This document shows, one piece after another, positions 7,943 to 15,995 of a stretch of 64,000 nt of DNA. The stretch spans positions 38,304 to 102,303 of the forward strand of contig JAJYLW010000007.1 of NCBI GenBank assembly GCA_021787475.1, given 5' to 3'. The notes below the pieces were generated by a model that saw only the letters and a program-made list of their open reading frames with translations, ran no database searches and was not told where the DNA came from. Origin of the DNA: Actinomycetes bacterium (lineage in GTDB: Bacteria > Actinomycetota > Thermoleophilia > BMS3ABIN01). How positions within the stretch are numbered: position 1 is the stretch's first letter; each line of letters opens with the position of its first letter. Made by a program: the position numbers and the translations under genes.

Positions 7943-9744
7943 ATGGATGCGGACGGCTTAAGGCAGAAGCTCAGTCAGGTTGACGGCAAGGGTTACAAAG
8001 CATATCGGGACTTAAAGGGCTCGTACGATTTTCCCCGGTTTACCCTGTTTATTGACCACGTCCAGTCCGACCCATTCGCCGCGCCCTCCCGGCTGCGGGT
8101 GCGGGCAGACCAGGTCTCAGCCCGGTTCGCCCCGCGCTTGTTCGAGACCAAAGTCAGCCAGGTTGCCCTCTAGGATTGGCTTGCCCGCAGATTTGCCATA
8201 TCGATTGCGCTGATTGTCAAAGGCCGCCGGGGTACGGGAAAATCGGGATTTGTAGGGGGGGACTGTGGCGGCCAGGAGATCATCGAGCGCACCGCCGCCA
8301 TCATAAACGAACGCTTCGCCGAGGTCAGGTTTTCCGTCGACCTTCCCGCCGTCGGCAGGCGCTGTCTGGGGCAGGAAGCGGCCGCCATGCTGCTTGAGGA
8401 GGTCCCCCGCCTTGTTGAGTCAACGCTGTTTTATCATGCGCAGGACATGCCGCTCATGTCCAGGCGGCCGAGGACCAGGATTGGCTCCGGCGACGGTTGC
8501 CGGGCCTGGGCCTGGTTGCTTCCGTGGCCGATGGCTCAATCCTGCCCCGCGAAAGCGGCGTCAGCGACAAGCCGCTCAGGCAAGGCAGGGTGCTTGAGTT
8601 CCAAAGTCCCGCGGAACTGTGGGTCGAAATTGACCTTCCCCACCGTGGCAAGGTGGCCGGAATGGGCATTCCCGAGGGCGTCACCCTCGTTACCGGCGGC
8701 GGTTACCATGGCAAATCGACGCTGCTCAGCGCGCTCGCGCGCGACGTTTACAGCCACATACCCGGGGACGGCCGCGAGCTAGCGGTCACGCGCGCCGATG
8801 CGGTCAAGGTCAGAGCGGAAGACGGTCGCGGGTTGAGAAAGTTGACATCAGCCCGTTTATCTCAAATCTCCCCTTTGGCATTGACACTTCATCCTTTTCC
8901 ACTGAAAACGCCAGCGGCAGCAAATCCCAGGCGGCCAGCATTCTGGAGGCGCTCAGGCGGGAGCGGCCCTGCTGCTGATGGACGAGGACACCTCCGCCAC
9001 CAACTTTATGATCCGGGACAGCCTCATGCAGCAGCTCGTCCCGAAGCAGAAAGAGCCCATTACGCCCTTTATCTATCAGGTTCGCAACCTGAAAAGGGAT
9101 CACGGGGTATCGACGGTGCTGGTCATGGGCGGCTCCGGAGATTATTTCGCCGCCGCCGACACGGTCATTGCGATGGAGAACTATCTGCCTCGCGTGGTCA
9201 CGGCCCGCGCCCGCCAGATCGTTGCCGGCCGCAAGGACGTGCGCCGTCCGGAAGCTCCGGCCGAACTCGGGGTGATAAAAGCCCGGAGGCCGCTGGCGCG
9301 GGGCCTCGACCCGCGCCTGGCCGGAAAGGAAAAATTGGCGCCAAGAACCTGAAAACCATCGCCTTTGGCAAGGAAACCGTCGATCTGGCAGCAGCGGAGC
9401 AGCTCGTTGATATTAGTCAAACCCGCGCCGTTGGCTACATTATCTGGCACGGTCTCAGGCAGGGATATTTTGACGGGGAGTCATCGCTGGCCTGGATTCT
9501 GGGCCGGCTTCTGACCGAGACCGATATCGATTGTTTTGGCCTGGGAGTAATAGCGGCAGGCCGCTGGCGCCACGAGGCCGGAGCGCCGAATATGGAGGGG
9601 GTGGACGGCGGTCGCTGCAGGCTTGCCTCGGGTCAAGCCGGCTTCGTCGGGACAGGCGAACGGCACCCCGGCGATTTCGCCCGTCCGCGCCGGTTTGAGA
9701 TTGCCGCGGTGCTGAACAGGATGAGGTCGCTCAGGGTCAAGTAA
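7943..9744 (+). pseudogene. ABC-class ATPase (PF09818-like), heavily decayed
   Basis: The remains of one 'predicted ATPase of the ABC class'. In order: N-terminal 'GKGYKAYRDLKGSYDFPRF' and 'LFIDHVQSDPFAAPSRLRVR' (frame 2), a TAG at 8171 in place of a sense codon before 'DWLARRF', 'IVKGRRGTGKSG', a frameshift between 8440 and 8455, 'GVTLVTGGGYHGKSTLL' (Walker A), another shift near 8825, 'DTSSFSTENASGSKSQAA', a shift near 8965, 'LLMDEDTSATNFMIRD' (Walker B) and 'VLVMGGSGDYFAAADTVIAME', a shift near 9340, then 'AVGYIIWHGLRQGYFDGESSL' and C-terminal 'FEIAAVLNRMRSLRV'. At least four frameshifts and one stop; clearly dead. The family role is unknown. A good GGAGG precedes the ATG. Confidence 0.9.
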
Positions 9745-9765
9745 CGGGCTCAAGCCCGCCGCTCC

Positions 9766-9862
9766 TAAGAGCCAGCCCATTTGGGTGTTGGTGGCGCCGA
9801 GCGAAATGCTTTTATGGCTTTGCGGCCGGCCGCAGCAGAAGATGCTCACGGGATATGCTCCA
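9766..9862 (+). repeat. GAGCC element, copy D (internally deleted)
   Basis: Begins 'TAAGAGCCAGCCCATT', contains 'GCGGCCGGCCGCAGCAGAA' and ends with 'GGGATATGCTC'. These pieces match the ends and inner part of the full 184-bp copy at 21516-21699, with the middle missing. It lies about 20 bases after the stop of the ATPase pseudogene. Confidence 0.6.
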
Positions 9863-9879
9863 AGGGCGATAATGTAATA

Positions 9880-9904
9880 AATCGGGGGAATAAAGCCCCC
9901 GATT
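9880..9904 (+). terminator. stem-loop upstream of the CysH-like gene
   Basis: 'AATCGGGGG' - aataaag - 'CCCCCGATT' is a perfect 9-bp inverted repeat. No T-run follows on the plus strand. It could end transcription weakly or act in the leader of the following gene. Confidence 0.4.
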
Positions 9905-10004
9905 CGGTTACAATATGATCATCCAAACTGCCTGCCGCCATTATGCGGGAAACAGGCGCGACAAACGGGGAGCGGTGAGCGGCTTGAGCCCAGATCAGGT
10001 AAAT

Positions 10005-10676
10005 ATGCAGACGCTTGAAGAAAAGGAAGCCAGGAGCATCGAGGTCTTGGCCGATGCCCTGAAACGTTTTGAAGGCAGGGTTGCGACAACTTTTACCGGC
10101 GGCAAGGACTCGCTTACCGTGTTGCACCTGCTGAAGCGCATTGGCGGCGGCAAAGTGCCCGTGCCGGTGCTTAACCTTGACACCACCGTCAAGTTCAAGG
10201 AAGCGCTGGAGTTTCGCGACCGGATTGCGCGCGAGTGGGCTCTTGACCTGATCATTGCCACAAATCACGAAGGGCTAAAAAGAATCAAAATCGCCGTTGA
10301 CCATGAGCAGTGCTGCCTGGTGATGAAGGCCCAGGCCATCGATGCGGCGGTCGAGGAGAACGGCTGGCAGGCGCTTATCACCGGCGTCCGTTGGGACGAG
10401 CAGCCTGCCAGGGCGAACGAGGAATACTTCTCCAACCGCCCCGGACATATGCGCGTGCAGCCAATCCTTCATTTTAGCGAGCTGGATATCTGGGATTATA
10501 TTGGCAAATACGAGCTGCCTTACTGCTCGCTTTATGATCAGGGATACCGCAGCCTTGGCTGCCAGCCATGCACTGTAAAGAGCACCCGCCCCCGGGGCGA
10601 CGGTCCCGAGCGCGAGGGCCGCGCCCAGGAAAAGGAGCAAATCATGGCCCAACTGCGCGACCTCGGCTATTTCTAA
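10005..10676 (+). CDS. CysH-like PP-loop protein with Fe-S cysteine pattern
   Basis: A 223-residue member of the PAPS/APS reductase family of PP-loop ATP/adenylyl-binding proteins. The PP-loop-like motif 'FTGGKDSLTVLHL' lies near residues 29-41. A 'CC' pair (in 'HEQCCLVMK') and a 'CQPC' about 83 residues later match the CC-X80-CXXC pattern that binds the [4Fe-4S] cluster in APS reductases. The C-terminal 'ECGLH'-type motif holding the catalytic cysteine is absent; the protein ends 'QIMAQLRDLGYF'. It may therefore not reduce APS by the standard thiosulfonate route. The ORF track begins at 9915; the ATG at 10005 ('MQTLEEKEARS') fits family length better. It precedes an archaemetzincin on the same strand. 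Confidence 0.8.
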   Translation: MQTLEEKEARSIEVLADALKRFEGRVATTFTGGKDSLTVLHLLKRIGGGKVPVPVLNLDTTVKFKEALEFRDRIAREWALDLIIATNHEGLKRIKIAVDHEQCCLVMKAQAIDAAVEENGWQALITGVRWDEQPARANEEYFSNRPGHMRVQPILHFSELDIWDYIGKYELPYCSLYDQGYRSLGCQPCTVKSTRPRGDGPEREGRAQEKEQIMAQLRDLGYF

Positions 10677-10755
10677 GCCGGGGTTGGCAACCGAGAACGC
10701 TATGTGAGCTCCCTCTTTCCCCCGCTTCTGGTTCCGGATTTAATCTGACCGCGAG

Positions 10756-11322
10756 GTGTATGCCGAGATCAAGTTATTAATCGTCCCCCTTGGCGAGGTC
10801 GAACCGAATCTGCCGGCGCAGCTGGCCGATTCACTGACGCAGATTGGCTTGGAAGCAAGCGTGGGAAAGCCGCTTCCCCTGCCAGGTGCTGCCTGGACCA
10901 GGCACAGGCGCCAGCACCACTCGGGAAAAGTGCTCACCGTCCTGGCAAATCCGGCGGGCACACCCCCCGGATCCCGTCCGGTGATTCTCGGGGTCACGAA
11001 CGCCGACCTTTTCACTCCCGGCCTGAACTTCGTCTTCGGCGTTGCCGATCCCAAAGAACGCGTGGCCGTGATTTCGCTGGCCAGGCTGGGCGGCCGCACC
11101 GGCGCCTCCGGCCGCGAGAGCCTGCTGCCGGAGCGGGCGCTCAAGGAGGCCGTTCACGAGTTGGGCCACGTTTTCGGCCTTGCCCACTGTGGCAACCCGG
11201 CCTGCATCATGCATTTTTCCAACTCTGTCATGGACACCGACCGCAAAGGCCCCGGTTTTTGCCTGGACTGCCTGGCCAGCCTATCTTCCTCAGGCAGCGG
11301 TTTCGCACGGGCCGCTCAGTAA
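10756..11322 (+). CDS. amzA: archaemetzincin-like zinc metalloprotease
   Basis: A 188-residue protein with the archaemetzincin signature HExxHxxGxxHCx4CxM followed by CxxC: 'HELGHVFGLAHC', then 'CIMHFSNSVMD' and 'FCLDC'. The three histidines and glutamate form the catalytic zinc site, and the four cysteines a structural second zinc site. No signal peptide is seen, so it is probably cytoplasmic. Family substrates are largely unknown. The start is a GTG. Its 3' end overlaps by 7 bases the convergent korB gene. Confidence 0.9.
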   Translation: MYAEIKLLIVPLGEVEPNLPAQLADSLTQIGLEASVGKPLPLPGAAWTRHRRQHHSGKVLTVLANPAGTPPGSRPVILGVTNADLFTPGLNFVFGVADPKERVAVISLARLGGRTGASGRESLLPERALKEAVHELGHVFGLAHCGNPACIMHFSNSVMDTDRKGPGFCLDCLASLSSSGSGFARAAQ

Positions 11323-12167
11323 AATTCGCCTATTTCTTTCTCTGGCTCGCTGATAGGGGAAGTCTGGCGCACGAGGGGCTCCTTGCCGGCAATGACCGGG
11401 ATTTCATCCTCCAGCAGCGGCCGCTCGCGTTTATAGATAACGCCGGTGGGAATTTTCTCCTGCTGCAGCGCCAGCCGGAAGGCGGCCTCGCGGTCGGCGG
11501 CATCATGTTCCGGCCCGACATTGTAGACGCGGTCGTGATACCAACGGTAGGTGTTTAGCTTGTTGAATGTAACGCACGGCTGCAGGATGTCAACAAGGGC
11601 GAAGCCGCGGTGCCGCATGGCGGCGGTCATCATCCCGGCAAGGAAGCGCGTGTCTCCGGCATAGGCGCGGGCGGCAAAGCTGGCGTCCATGGCCACCGCC
11701 AGCGCCACCGGGTTGAGCGGCTCCAGCAACACGCCGAAGGGCTGGACCTTGGTGACCATCCCTGCCTGCGAGGTTGGAGAAGCCTGGCCCTTGGTAAGGC
11801 CGTAGATCTGGTTGTCGTGGACGAACAGTTTGACATTTACATTCCGGCGCATGGCGTGGAGAAAGTGGTTGCCGCCCTCGCCGTAACAGTCGCCGTCCCC
11901 GGCCACCGCCACTACAATCATGTTATGGTTTGCCAGCCGGATGGCGGTGGCCACCGGCAGCGGCCGGCCGTGGAGGCCGTTAAAGGTATTGCCGGCGGTG
12001 TAATGCGGCAGCTTGCTGGCCTGGCCGATGCCGGAGACCAGCGTTATTTGGTGAGACTTCAGGTCCAGGCCGGTCATGGCGGCCTTGAACGCCTTGAGGA
12101 TATTGAAGTTGCCGCAGCCGGGGCACCATGACGGTTCCTGGCCGCTGAACTCTTCCGGCTCAGTCAA
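11316..12167 (-). CDS. korB: 2-oxoacid:ferredoxin oxidoreductase, beta subunit
   Basis: A 283-residue thiamine-pyrophosphate-binding subunit. 'WCPGCGNF' at residues 14-21 holds the first cysteines of the [4Fe-4S] site, and 'GDGDCYGEGGNHF' near residue 90 is the TPP/Mg2+ motif (GDG-x-N). The enzyme oxidatively decarboxylates a 2-oxoacid such as 2-oxoglutarate to the acyl-CoA, reducing ferredoxin; the exact substrate is not set by sequence alone. The start overlaps the end of korA by 8 bases, so the two are translated as a coupled pair. Confidence 0.93.
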   Translation of the reverse strand: MTEPEEFSGQEPSWCPGCGNFNILKAFKAAMTGLDLKSHQITLVSGIGQASKLPHYTAGNTFNGLHGRPLPVATAIRLANHNMIVVAVAGDGDCYGEGGNHFLHAMRRNVNVKLFVHDNQIYGLTKGQASPTSQAGMVTKVQPFGVLLEPLNPVALAVAMDASFAARAYAGDTRFLAGMMTAAMRHRGFALVDILQPCVTFNKLNTYRWYHDRVYNVGPEHDAADREAAFRLALQQEKIPTGVIYKRERPLLEDEIPVIAGKEPLVRQTSPISEPEKEIGEFY

Positions 12168-13884
12168 TCAGGGCCTCGACTTTCTCCACCAGCTCATCAA
12201 GCAGAAACGGGCGGCCGTCGAATTTGTTGATCGCGTCTCTGAATTGATATCCAGTCTGCTCACGGAGCAGGCGGGCGAACTGGGAGGTCGCGTTGTTCTC
12301 GATGCAGATCGTGTGGCTGGCCTCCCGGAGCAGCTTCAGGTAATCAAATTTATCGGTTCCCGCCCAGGGCCAGACCTCGCTCCAGTGCAGCATTGCCAGG
12401 CTGCGCTTTTGCCCGAGCACATCGACGGCTTCCCTGATGACGCCGTAGGTCGAGCCCCAGCCGGCCAGCACAATCTCCGGCTCGGTGGCGCCGTACAGGA
12501 GCGGCGGCTCCATCTCCGCCTTCAGCAGCGGCATTTTTTTCAGCAGCCGCTTCTCCACCATCCTTGTTCTGGTGCCGGCGTCTTCGATGATATGACCATC
12601 TTCGTCGTGCTCGTCACTGTCGGTAACGACCAGGTGCGGCGAGGCGCCCGGCTCGGCCAGCGGCGAAACGCCGGTCTCTGTGAACGCGTGCCGCTTGTAA
12701 TCCTTTATCTCTTCCAGATCGCCGGCACGGAGCCGGTAGTCTGTGTAATGCAGCCGGGAGACGTCAAAGCCGGCAGAGGTCCACTCACTGTCGTTCAGAT
12801 ATGTATCGGAGAGGATCAGCGACGGCACCTGGTATTTTTCCGCCAGGTCAAAAGCCTTGTTGACAAGATAAAAGGCCTGCTCCGGACTGCCGGGGGCCAT
12901 CACCACGCGCGGAAACTCGCCGTGGCCGGCATTTAACGTAAACAGCAGGTCGCCCTGCTCGGTCCGGGTGGGAAGCCCGGTAGCCGGCGCCGGCCGCTGG
13001 CCGACAAAAATGACGACCGGCGTCTCGGTCATTCCCGCCAGCGACAGGCCTTCCACCATCAGGGCAAAACCGCCGCCGGCAGTGCCAGTCATGGCGCGCA
13101 CGCCGGCGAAGGAGGCGCCGATTGCCATATTGATTGCGGCGATCTCATCCTCAGCCTGCTCAACCACAAGGCTGTGCCTCCTGCTTTTGGCGGCCATATA
13201 ATTGAGCACCGCTGTAGAGGGGGTCATCGGGTAGGCCGAATAAAAGCGGCAGCCGCTTAACAGCGCCCCCAGGCCCACCGCCGACGCGCCGTCGATCAGC
13301 ATCCGGCGGGTGCCGGTTTGCTGTGCCGGTATCATAAAAGAGCAAGCCGGGCAGTTTTCCCGGGCAAACTGATGGCCGCCGCGGGCGGCGGCAACATTCT
13401 TGTCAACCATTTCATCGCCCTTACGCCGGAACTTCTCTGACAGAAGTTCTGCCAGCAGGGCGATGTCCATTTCGAGCATGCCGGTAACGGCGCCGGCGGC
13501 GGCCGCGTTCTCCATCAGCCTGCTGCCAGCGGCGGCCTCCGCGATCCGGCGCGAAGGCACATCCAGGAAAGCGGGTCCGTCATATTTTTGGCCGACAGCT
13601 TCGGCGTCGTAAACAACAATCCCGCCCGCAGTCAAATCGCCGCGATGGATGTCCACGGTGTTCTGGTCAAGCGCAACCAGAATATCAACCTTGGTTCTGG
13701 AGGAGAAAACCGGCCGGTCGGCAAAACGGATCTGATTGAAGTTGTGGCCGCCGCGAATGCGGGACATGTAATCCTGGTGGGTAAAAACGTGGCAGCCCGA
13801 GCGGACCAGCGTTTTTGCCAGGGCGGCGCTGACCGTCTGGATGCCTTGCCCGGCCTGCCCGCCGATTCTGATCGAATAGTCCAT
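12160..13884 (-). CDS. korA: 2-oxoacid:ferredoxin oxidoreductase, gamma-alpha fusion subunit
   Basis: A 574-residue fusion of the gamma domain (N-terminal 'IRIGGQAGQGIQTVS') and the alpha domain (pyrimidine-binding part, with 'EDEIAAINMAIGASFAGV' and 'GTAGGGFALM'). With KorB it forms the heterodimeric enzyme typical of anaerobes. The ORF track gives 702 residues from 14268, but the extra N-terminal part is translated from an intergenic repeat and from antisense pyrE, so the start is placed at the ATG of 'MDYSIRIGG' (13882-13884). The gene precedes korB with an 8-base overlap. Confidence 0.92.
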   Translation of the reverse strand: MDYSIRIGGQAGQGIQTVSAALAKTLVRSGCHVFTHQDYMSRIRGGHNFNQIRFADRPVFSSRTKVDILVALDQNTVDIHRGDLTAGGIVVYDAEAVGQKYDGPAFLDVPSRRIAEAAAGSRLMENAAAAGAVTGMLEMDIALLAELLSEKFRRKGDEMVDKNVAAARGGHQFARENCPACSFMIPAQQTGTRRMLIDGASAVGLGALLSGCRFYSAYPMTPSTAVLNYMAAKSRRHSLVVEQAEDEIAAINMAIGASFAGVRAMTGTAGGGFALMVEGLSLAGMTETPVVIFVGQRPAPATGLPTRTEQGDLLFTLNAGHGEFPRVVMAPGSPEQAFYLVNKAFDLAEKYQVPSLILSDTYLNDSEWTSAGFDVSRLHYTDYRLRAGDLEEIKDYKRHAFTETGVSPLAEPGASPHLVVTDSDEHDEDGHIIEDAGTRTRMVEKRLLKKMPLLKAEMEPPLLYGATEPEIVLAGWGSTYGVIREAVDVLGQKRSLAMLHWSEVWPWAGTDKFDYLKLLREASHTICIENNATSQFARLLREQTGYQFRDAINKFDGRPFLLDELVEKVEALID

Positions 13885-13925
13885 GGCATTAATTTGCCGG
13901 ATGCTAAGCCGGCTAAACATCCCCA

Positions 13926-13972
13926 GGGCTTGCCTCGACCTGCCTATGTCCGGCCGGCTCCGCGGCAAGCCC
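13926..13972 (+). repeat. palindromic intergenic repeat, family 1, copy 1
   Basis: 'GGGCTTGCC' and 'GGCAAGCCC' form perfect 9-bp arms around a conserved core containing 'CCTATGTCCGGCCGGCT'. It lies between korA and pyrE, in the korA 5' leader region. Close copies are at 39723-39771 and, more diverged, 53772-53822 (both inverted). Confidence 0.75.
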
Positions 13973-14059
13973 CTCGCATCATCATTTTTTCTGAATATCA
14001 TGAGTGAAGAGGATGTCAGTCTCCATTTTTCTGCCCGGGCGGCGCGGACGGGCAGAGAC

Positions 14060-14614
14060 TCAACCAAACAGCTCGCTGTATTTAAACAGCGGCTCCAGCT
14101 CAAGCCCGCAGGCGCGGCTGATTTCTTCGGCGCCGCCTTCCTCGCGGTCGACCAGCGCGTAGGCGGCGGCGGGCTCGAGGCCCTCGCTAAGGCAGCTATT
14201 GGCGGCCTCGATGATGGAGCCGCCGCTGGTGACGACATCGTCCACAATGGCAACTTTCGTCCCGGCAATCAAAGAACCCTCGATCTTTTTGCCGGTCCCA
14301 TGCTGTTTTTGTTCCTTCCTGACAATAAAGCCATTGATGGGATAATCCAGCCGCAAGCTTGTCGCCACGACCCCGGCGACGAGGGGATCGGCGCCAATGG
14401 CGAGGCCTCCGATGGCGGCAAGCGAGGCCTGCCGCATTTTCTCGATCAGCAGCTCCGAGGCGAGGGCCAGGCCTTCGGGGTCCAGGGTCACTCGCCGGCA
14501 ATCGAAGTAGTGAGCGCTATGTTTGCCTGACGAAAGCACAAAATCTCCGGTCAGGTAGGCTTTTTCAAACAGCAAAGTCCGCAGCCGCAGGCGCATGGCT
14601 TTAGTATTTGGCAT
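14060..14614 (-). CDS. pyrE: orotate phosphoribosyltransferase
   Basis: A 184-residue type I phosphoribosyltransferase that joins orotate and PRPP to make OMP in pyrimidine synthesis. 'VAIVDDVVTSGGS' is the PRPP-binding motif, and 'FIVRKEQKQHGTGKKIEG' is the flexible catalytic loop of orotate enzymes. 'LSSGKHSAHYFDCRR' is a conserved N-terminal segment. The start is taken at 'MPNTKAMRLRL', nine codons inside the ORF-track start. No other pyr genes are adjacent. Confidence 0.93.
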   Translation of the reverse strand: MPNTKAMRLRLRTLLFEKAYLTGDFVLSSGKHSAHYFDCRRVTLDPEGLALASELLIEKMRQASLAAIGGLAIGADPLVAGVVATSLRLDYPINGFIVRKEQKQHGTGKKIEGSLIAGTKVAIVDDVVTSGGSIIEAANSCLSEGLEPAAAYALVDREEGGAEEISRACGLELEPLFKYSELFG

Positions 14615-14744
14615 GAAAACCCCACATATTTTTAACTTCAAAGTTATCCCGCCCGGCCAAGTTTATCAGTTTTACAACCGCCGGGGCCGGGCAGGAAATT
14701 GGCCAGGTGCTGAGAATTATTTCCCAAACCATCGGAGGCTGAAA

Positions 14745-14921
14745 ATGAAAACCGACCGCGCCACCATCGTTGCCGCAGTTCAGATTATCTTTGGCGTCAT
14801 TATTTTCACCAGCGCCTGGTGGCTCACCAGCGACCAACGCGTTACCGCCCTCTACATCTTTGGCTTTGTCACCGTGCTGCTGGGAATTGCGACTTTCGGG
14901 CTGTTGACCGGGAAGAAATAA
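14745..14921 (+). CDS. 58-residue two-TM membrane protein
   Basis: A short protein, 'MKTDRATIVAAVQIIFG...', with two hydrophobic helices (about residues 8-26 and 35-53) and a basic tail. The ORF track begins at 14595, but 'CGGAGG' seven bases before the ATG at 14745 marks the real start. It ends two bases before the stop of the convergent DUF1848 gene. No family is recognised. Confidence 0.6.
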   Translation: MKTDRATIVAAVQIIFGVIIFTSAWWLTSDQRVTALYIFGFVTVLLGIATFGLLTGKK

Positions 14922-14923
14922 CT

Positions 14924-15802
14924 TCAGTTGGCGTAGCAGTAGACGCAATGTCCGCCCGAGCAGCGCTGCGCGTAACTGCCAATATCAATGCTGCTGGTGC
15001 AGCCGCATTCGGTGCGCTGCGACCGGTCCTTTGCCGAAGAGGCGGCCGCGCCGCCGCCGCGGAGATTGTTGAGCAAATCGCCGTCAATGCAGTGGCCTTT
15101 GGCGATGCCCGGCGCCGCCAGCAGGGCGTCATTTGAACAGGTGGCCAGCCGGATACCCAGCCTCGCCGCCTCGCCTGCCATTGTTGCGGCGGCCTCCAGC
15201 TTCGCGTCCGGGACCGGATCGACAAATTCAAATCCCTGCTTTTGCGCCCGCCTCCGGCTCTTGCTATACCAGTGGGCAAATGAGAAGGTGCAGCCGCTTA
15301 TGCCGAGGCCTGCCACCGCCGCCCCCAGGCGGGCAAACATGGGCAAATTTGAGGCAAGCCCGCTTTTTTCCGGCCAGAAGAGCACCGGGTCGAAGCGCCA
15401 ATTTACCCGGCCGGCGCCAAATTCATTGACCAGTTTTTCCATCTGCGATATCGTTTCATGCCAGGCGGGAATGGCCGGCTCCCAGAAGGAATTTCCCAGA
15501 CCGGTGATGGTGAAATGAAAGAAGGGGTTCAAATCGTGAAGCCGGCGGAGCAGCCGTGGCCGTTTCAGCAGCGCCCCGTAATCCTTGGACCAGAGCACCA
15601 GCGAATGCACCGCTTCGGCCGCGAGACTTACCGACCGGACGCCGCTCCGGGGGGCCCTGAAAACTACCTCGCCGGCGACCAGTTTTTCTTCCAGCCAATG
15701 GGGATAACAGCGCGGAATATCGGTGCGGCGCGAGCAGCTGATCACCGGGGTGGCAAGCATCGAATTCGGGCCGGTTTGTTTGACTGAGGTGTTTTTTTTC
15801 AT
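14924..15802 (-). CDS. DUF1848 domain protein, putative Fe-S
   Basis: A 292-residue protein of the DUF1848 family. The N-terminal 'SCSRRTDIPRCYPHW' and the C-terminal cysteine cluster, 'CGCTSSIDIGSYAQRC' followed by 'HCVYCYAN', are characteristic and suggest an iron-sulfur cluster site, with a spore-photolyase/radical-SAM-like barrel proposed for the family. No enzymatic reaction is established. It is alone on its strand, convergent with the small membrane protein and divergent from sqdB. Confidence 0.85.
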   Translation of the reverse strand: MKKNTSVKQTGPNSMLATPVISCSRRTDIPRCYPHWLEEKLVAGEVVFRAPRSGVRSVSLAAEAVHSLVLWSKDYGALLKRPRLLRRLHDLNPFFHFTITGLGNSFWEPAIPAWHETISQMEKLVNEFGAGRVNWRFDPVLFWPEKSGLASNLPMFARLGAAVAGLGISGCTFSFAHWYSKSRRRAQKQGFEFVDPVPDAKLEAAATMAGEAARLGIRLATCSNDALLAAPGIAKGHCIDGDLLNNLRGGGAAASSAKDRSQRTECGCTSSIDIGSYAQRCSGGHCVYCYAN

Positions 15803-15995
15803 ATTAACTTATGAAAAACGGCCAGCGGAACTTAAATTTTTTTACATAGATTTTACAGGGCCGCGCTAAGTTATGTTTTAAGTTTTTTTGCGGGGACGTT
15901 TGGCTGGGGGCGGCACGATCTTATTGGGGCCGAACGAATTTGAATGTTTGCGGGCCGGCACGGCGAAACTGTTAAGTACACAAGGAGGGTTTGCC

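Noticed and set aside
12160-14268. 702-residue KorA with a long N-terminal extension
   Set aside because: The extension is translated from antisense pyrE and an intergenic repeat; the KorA gamma domain begins at 13884.
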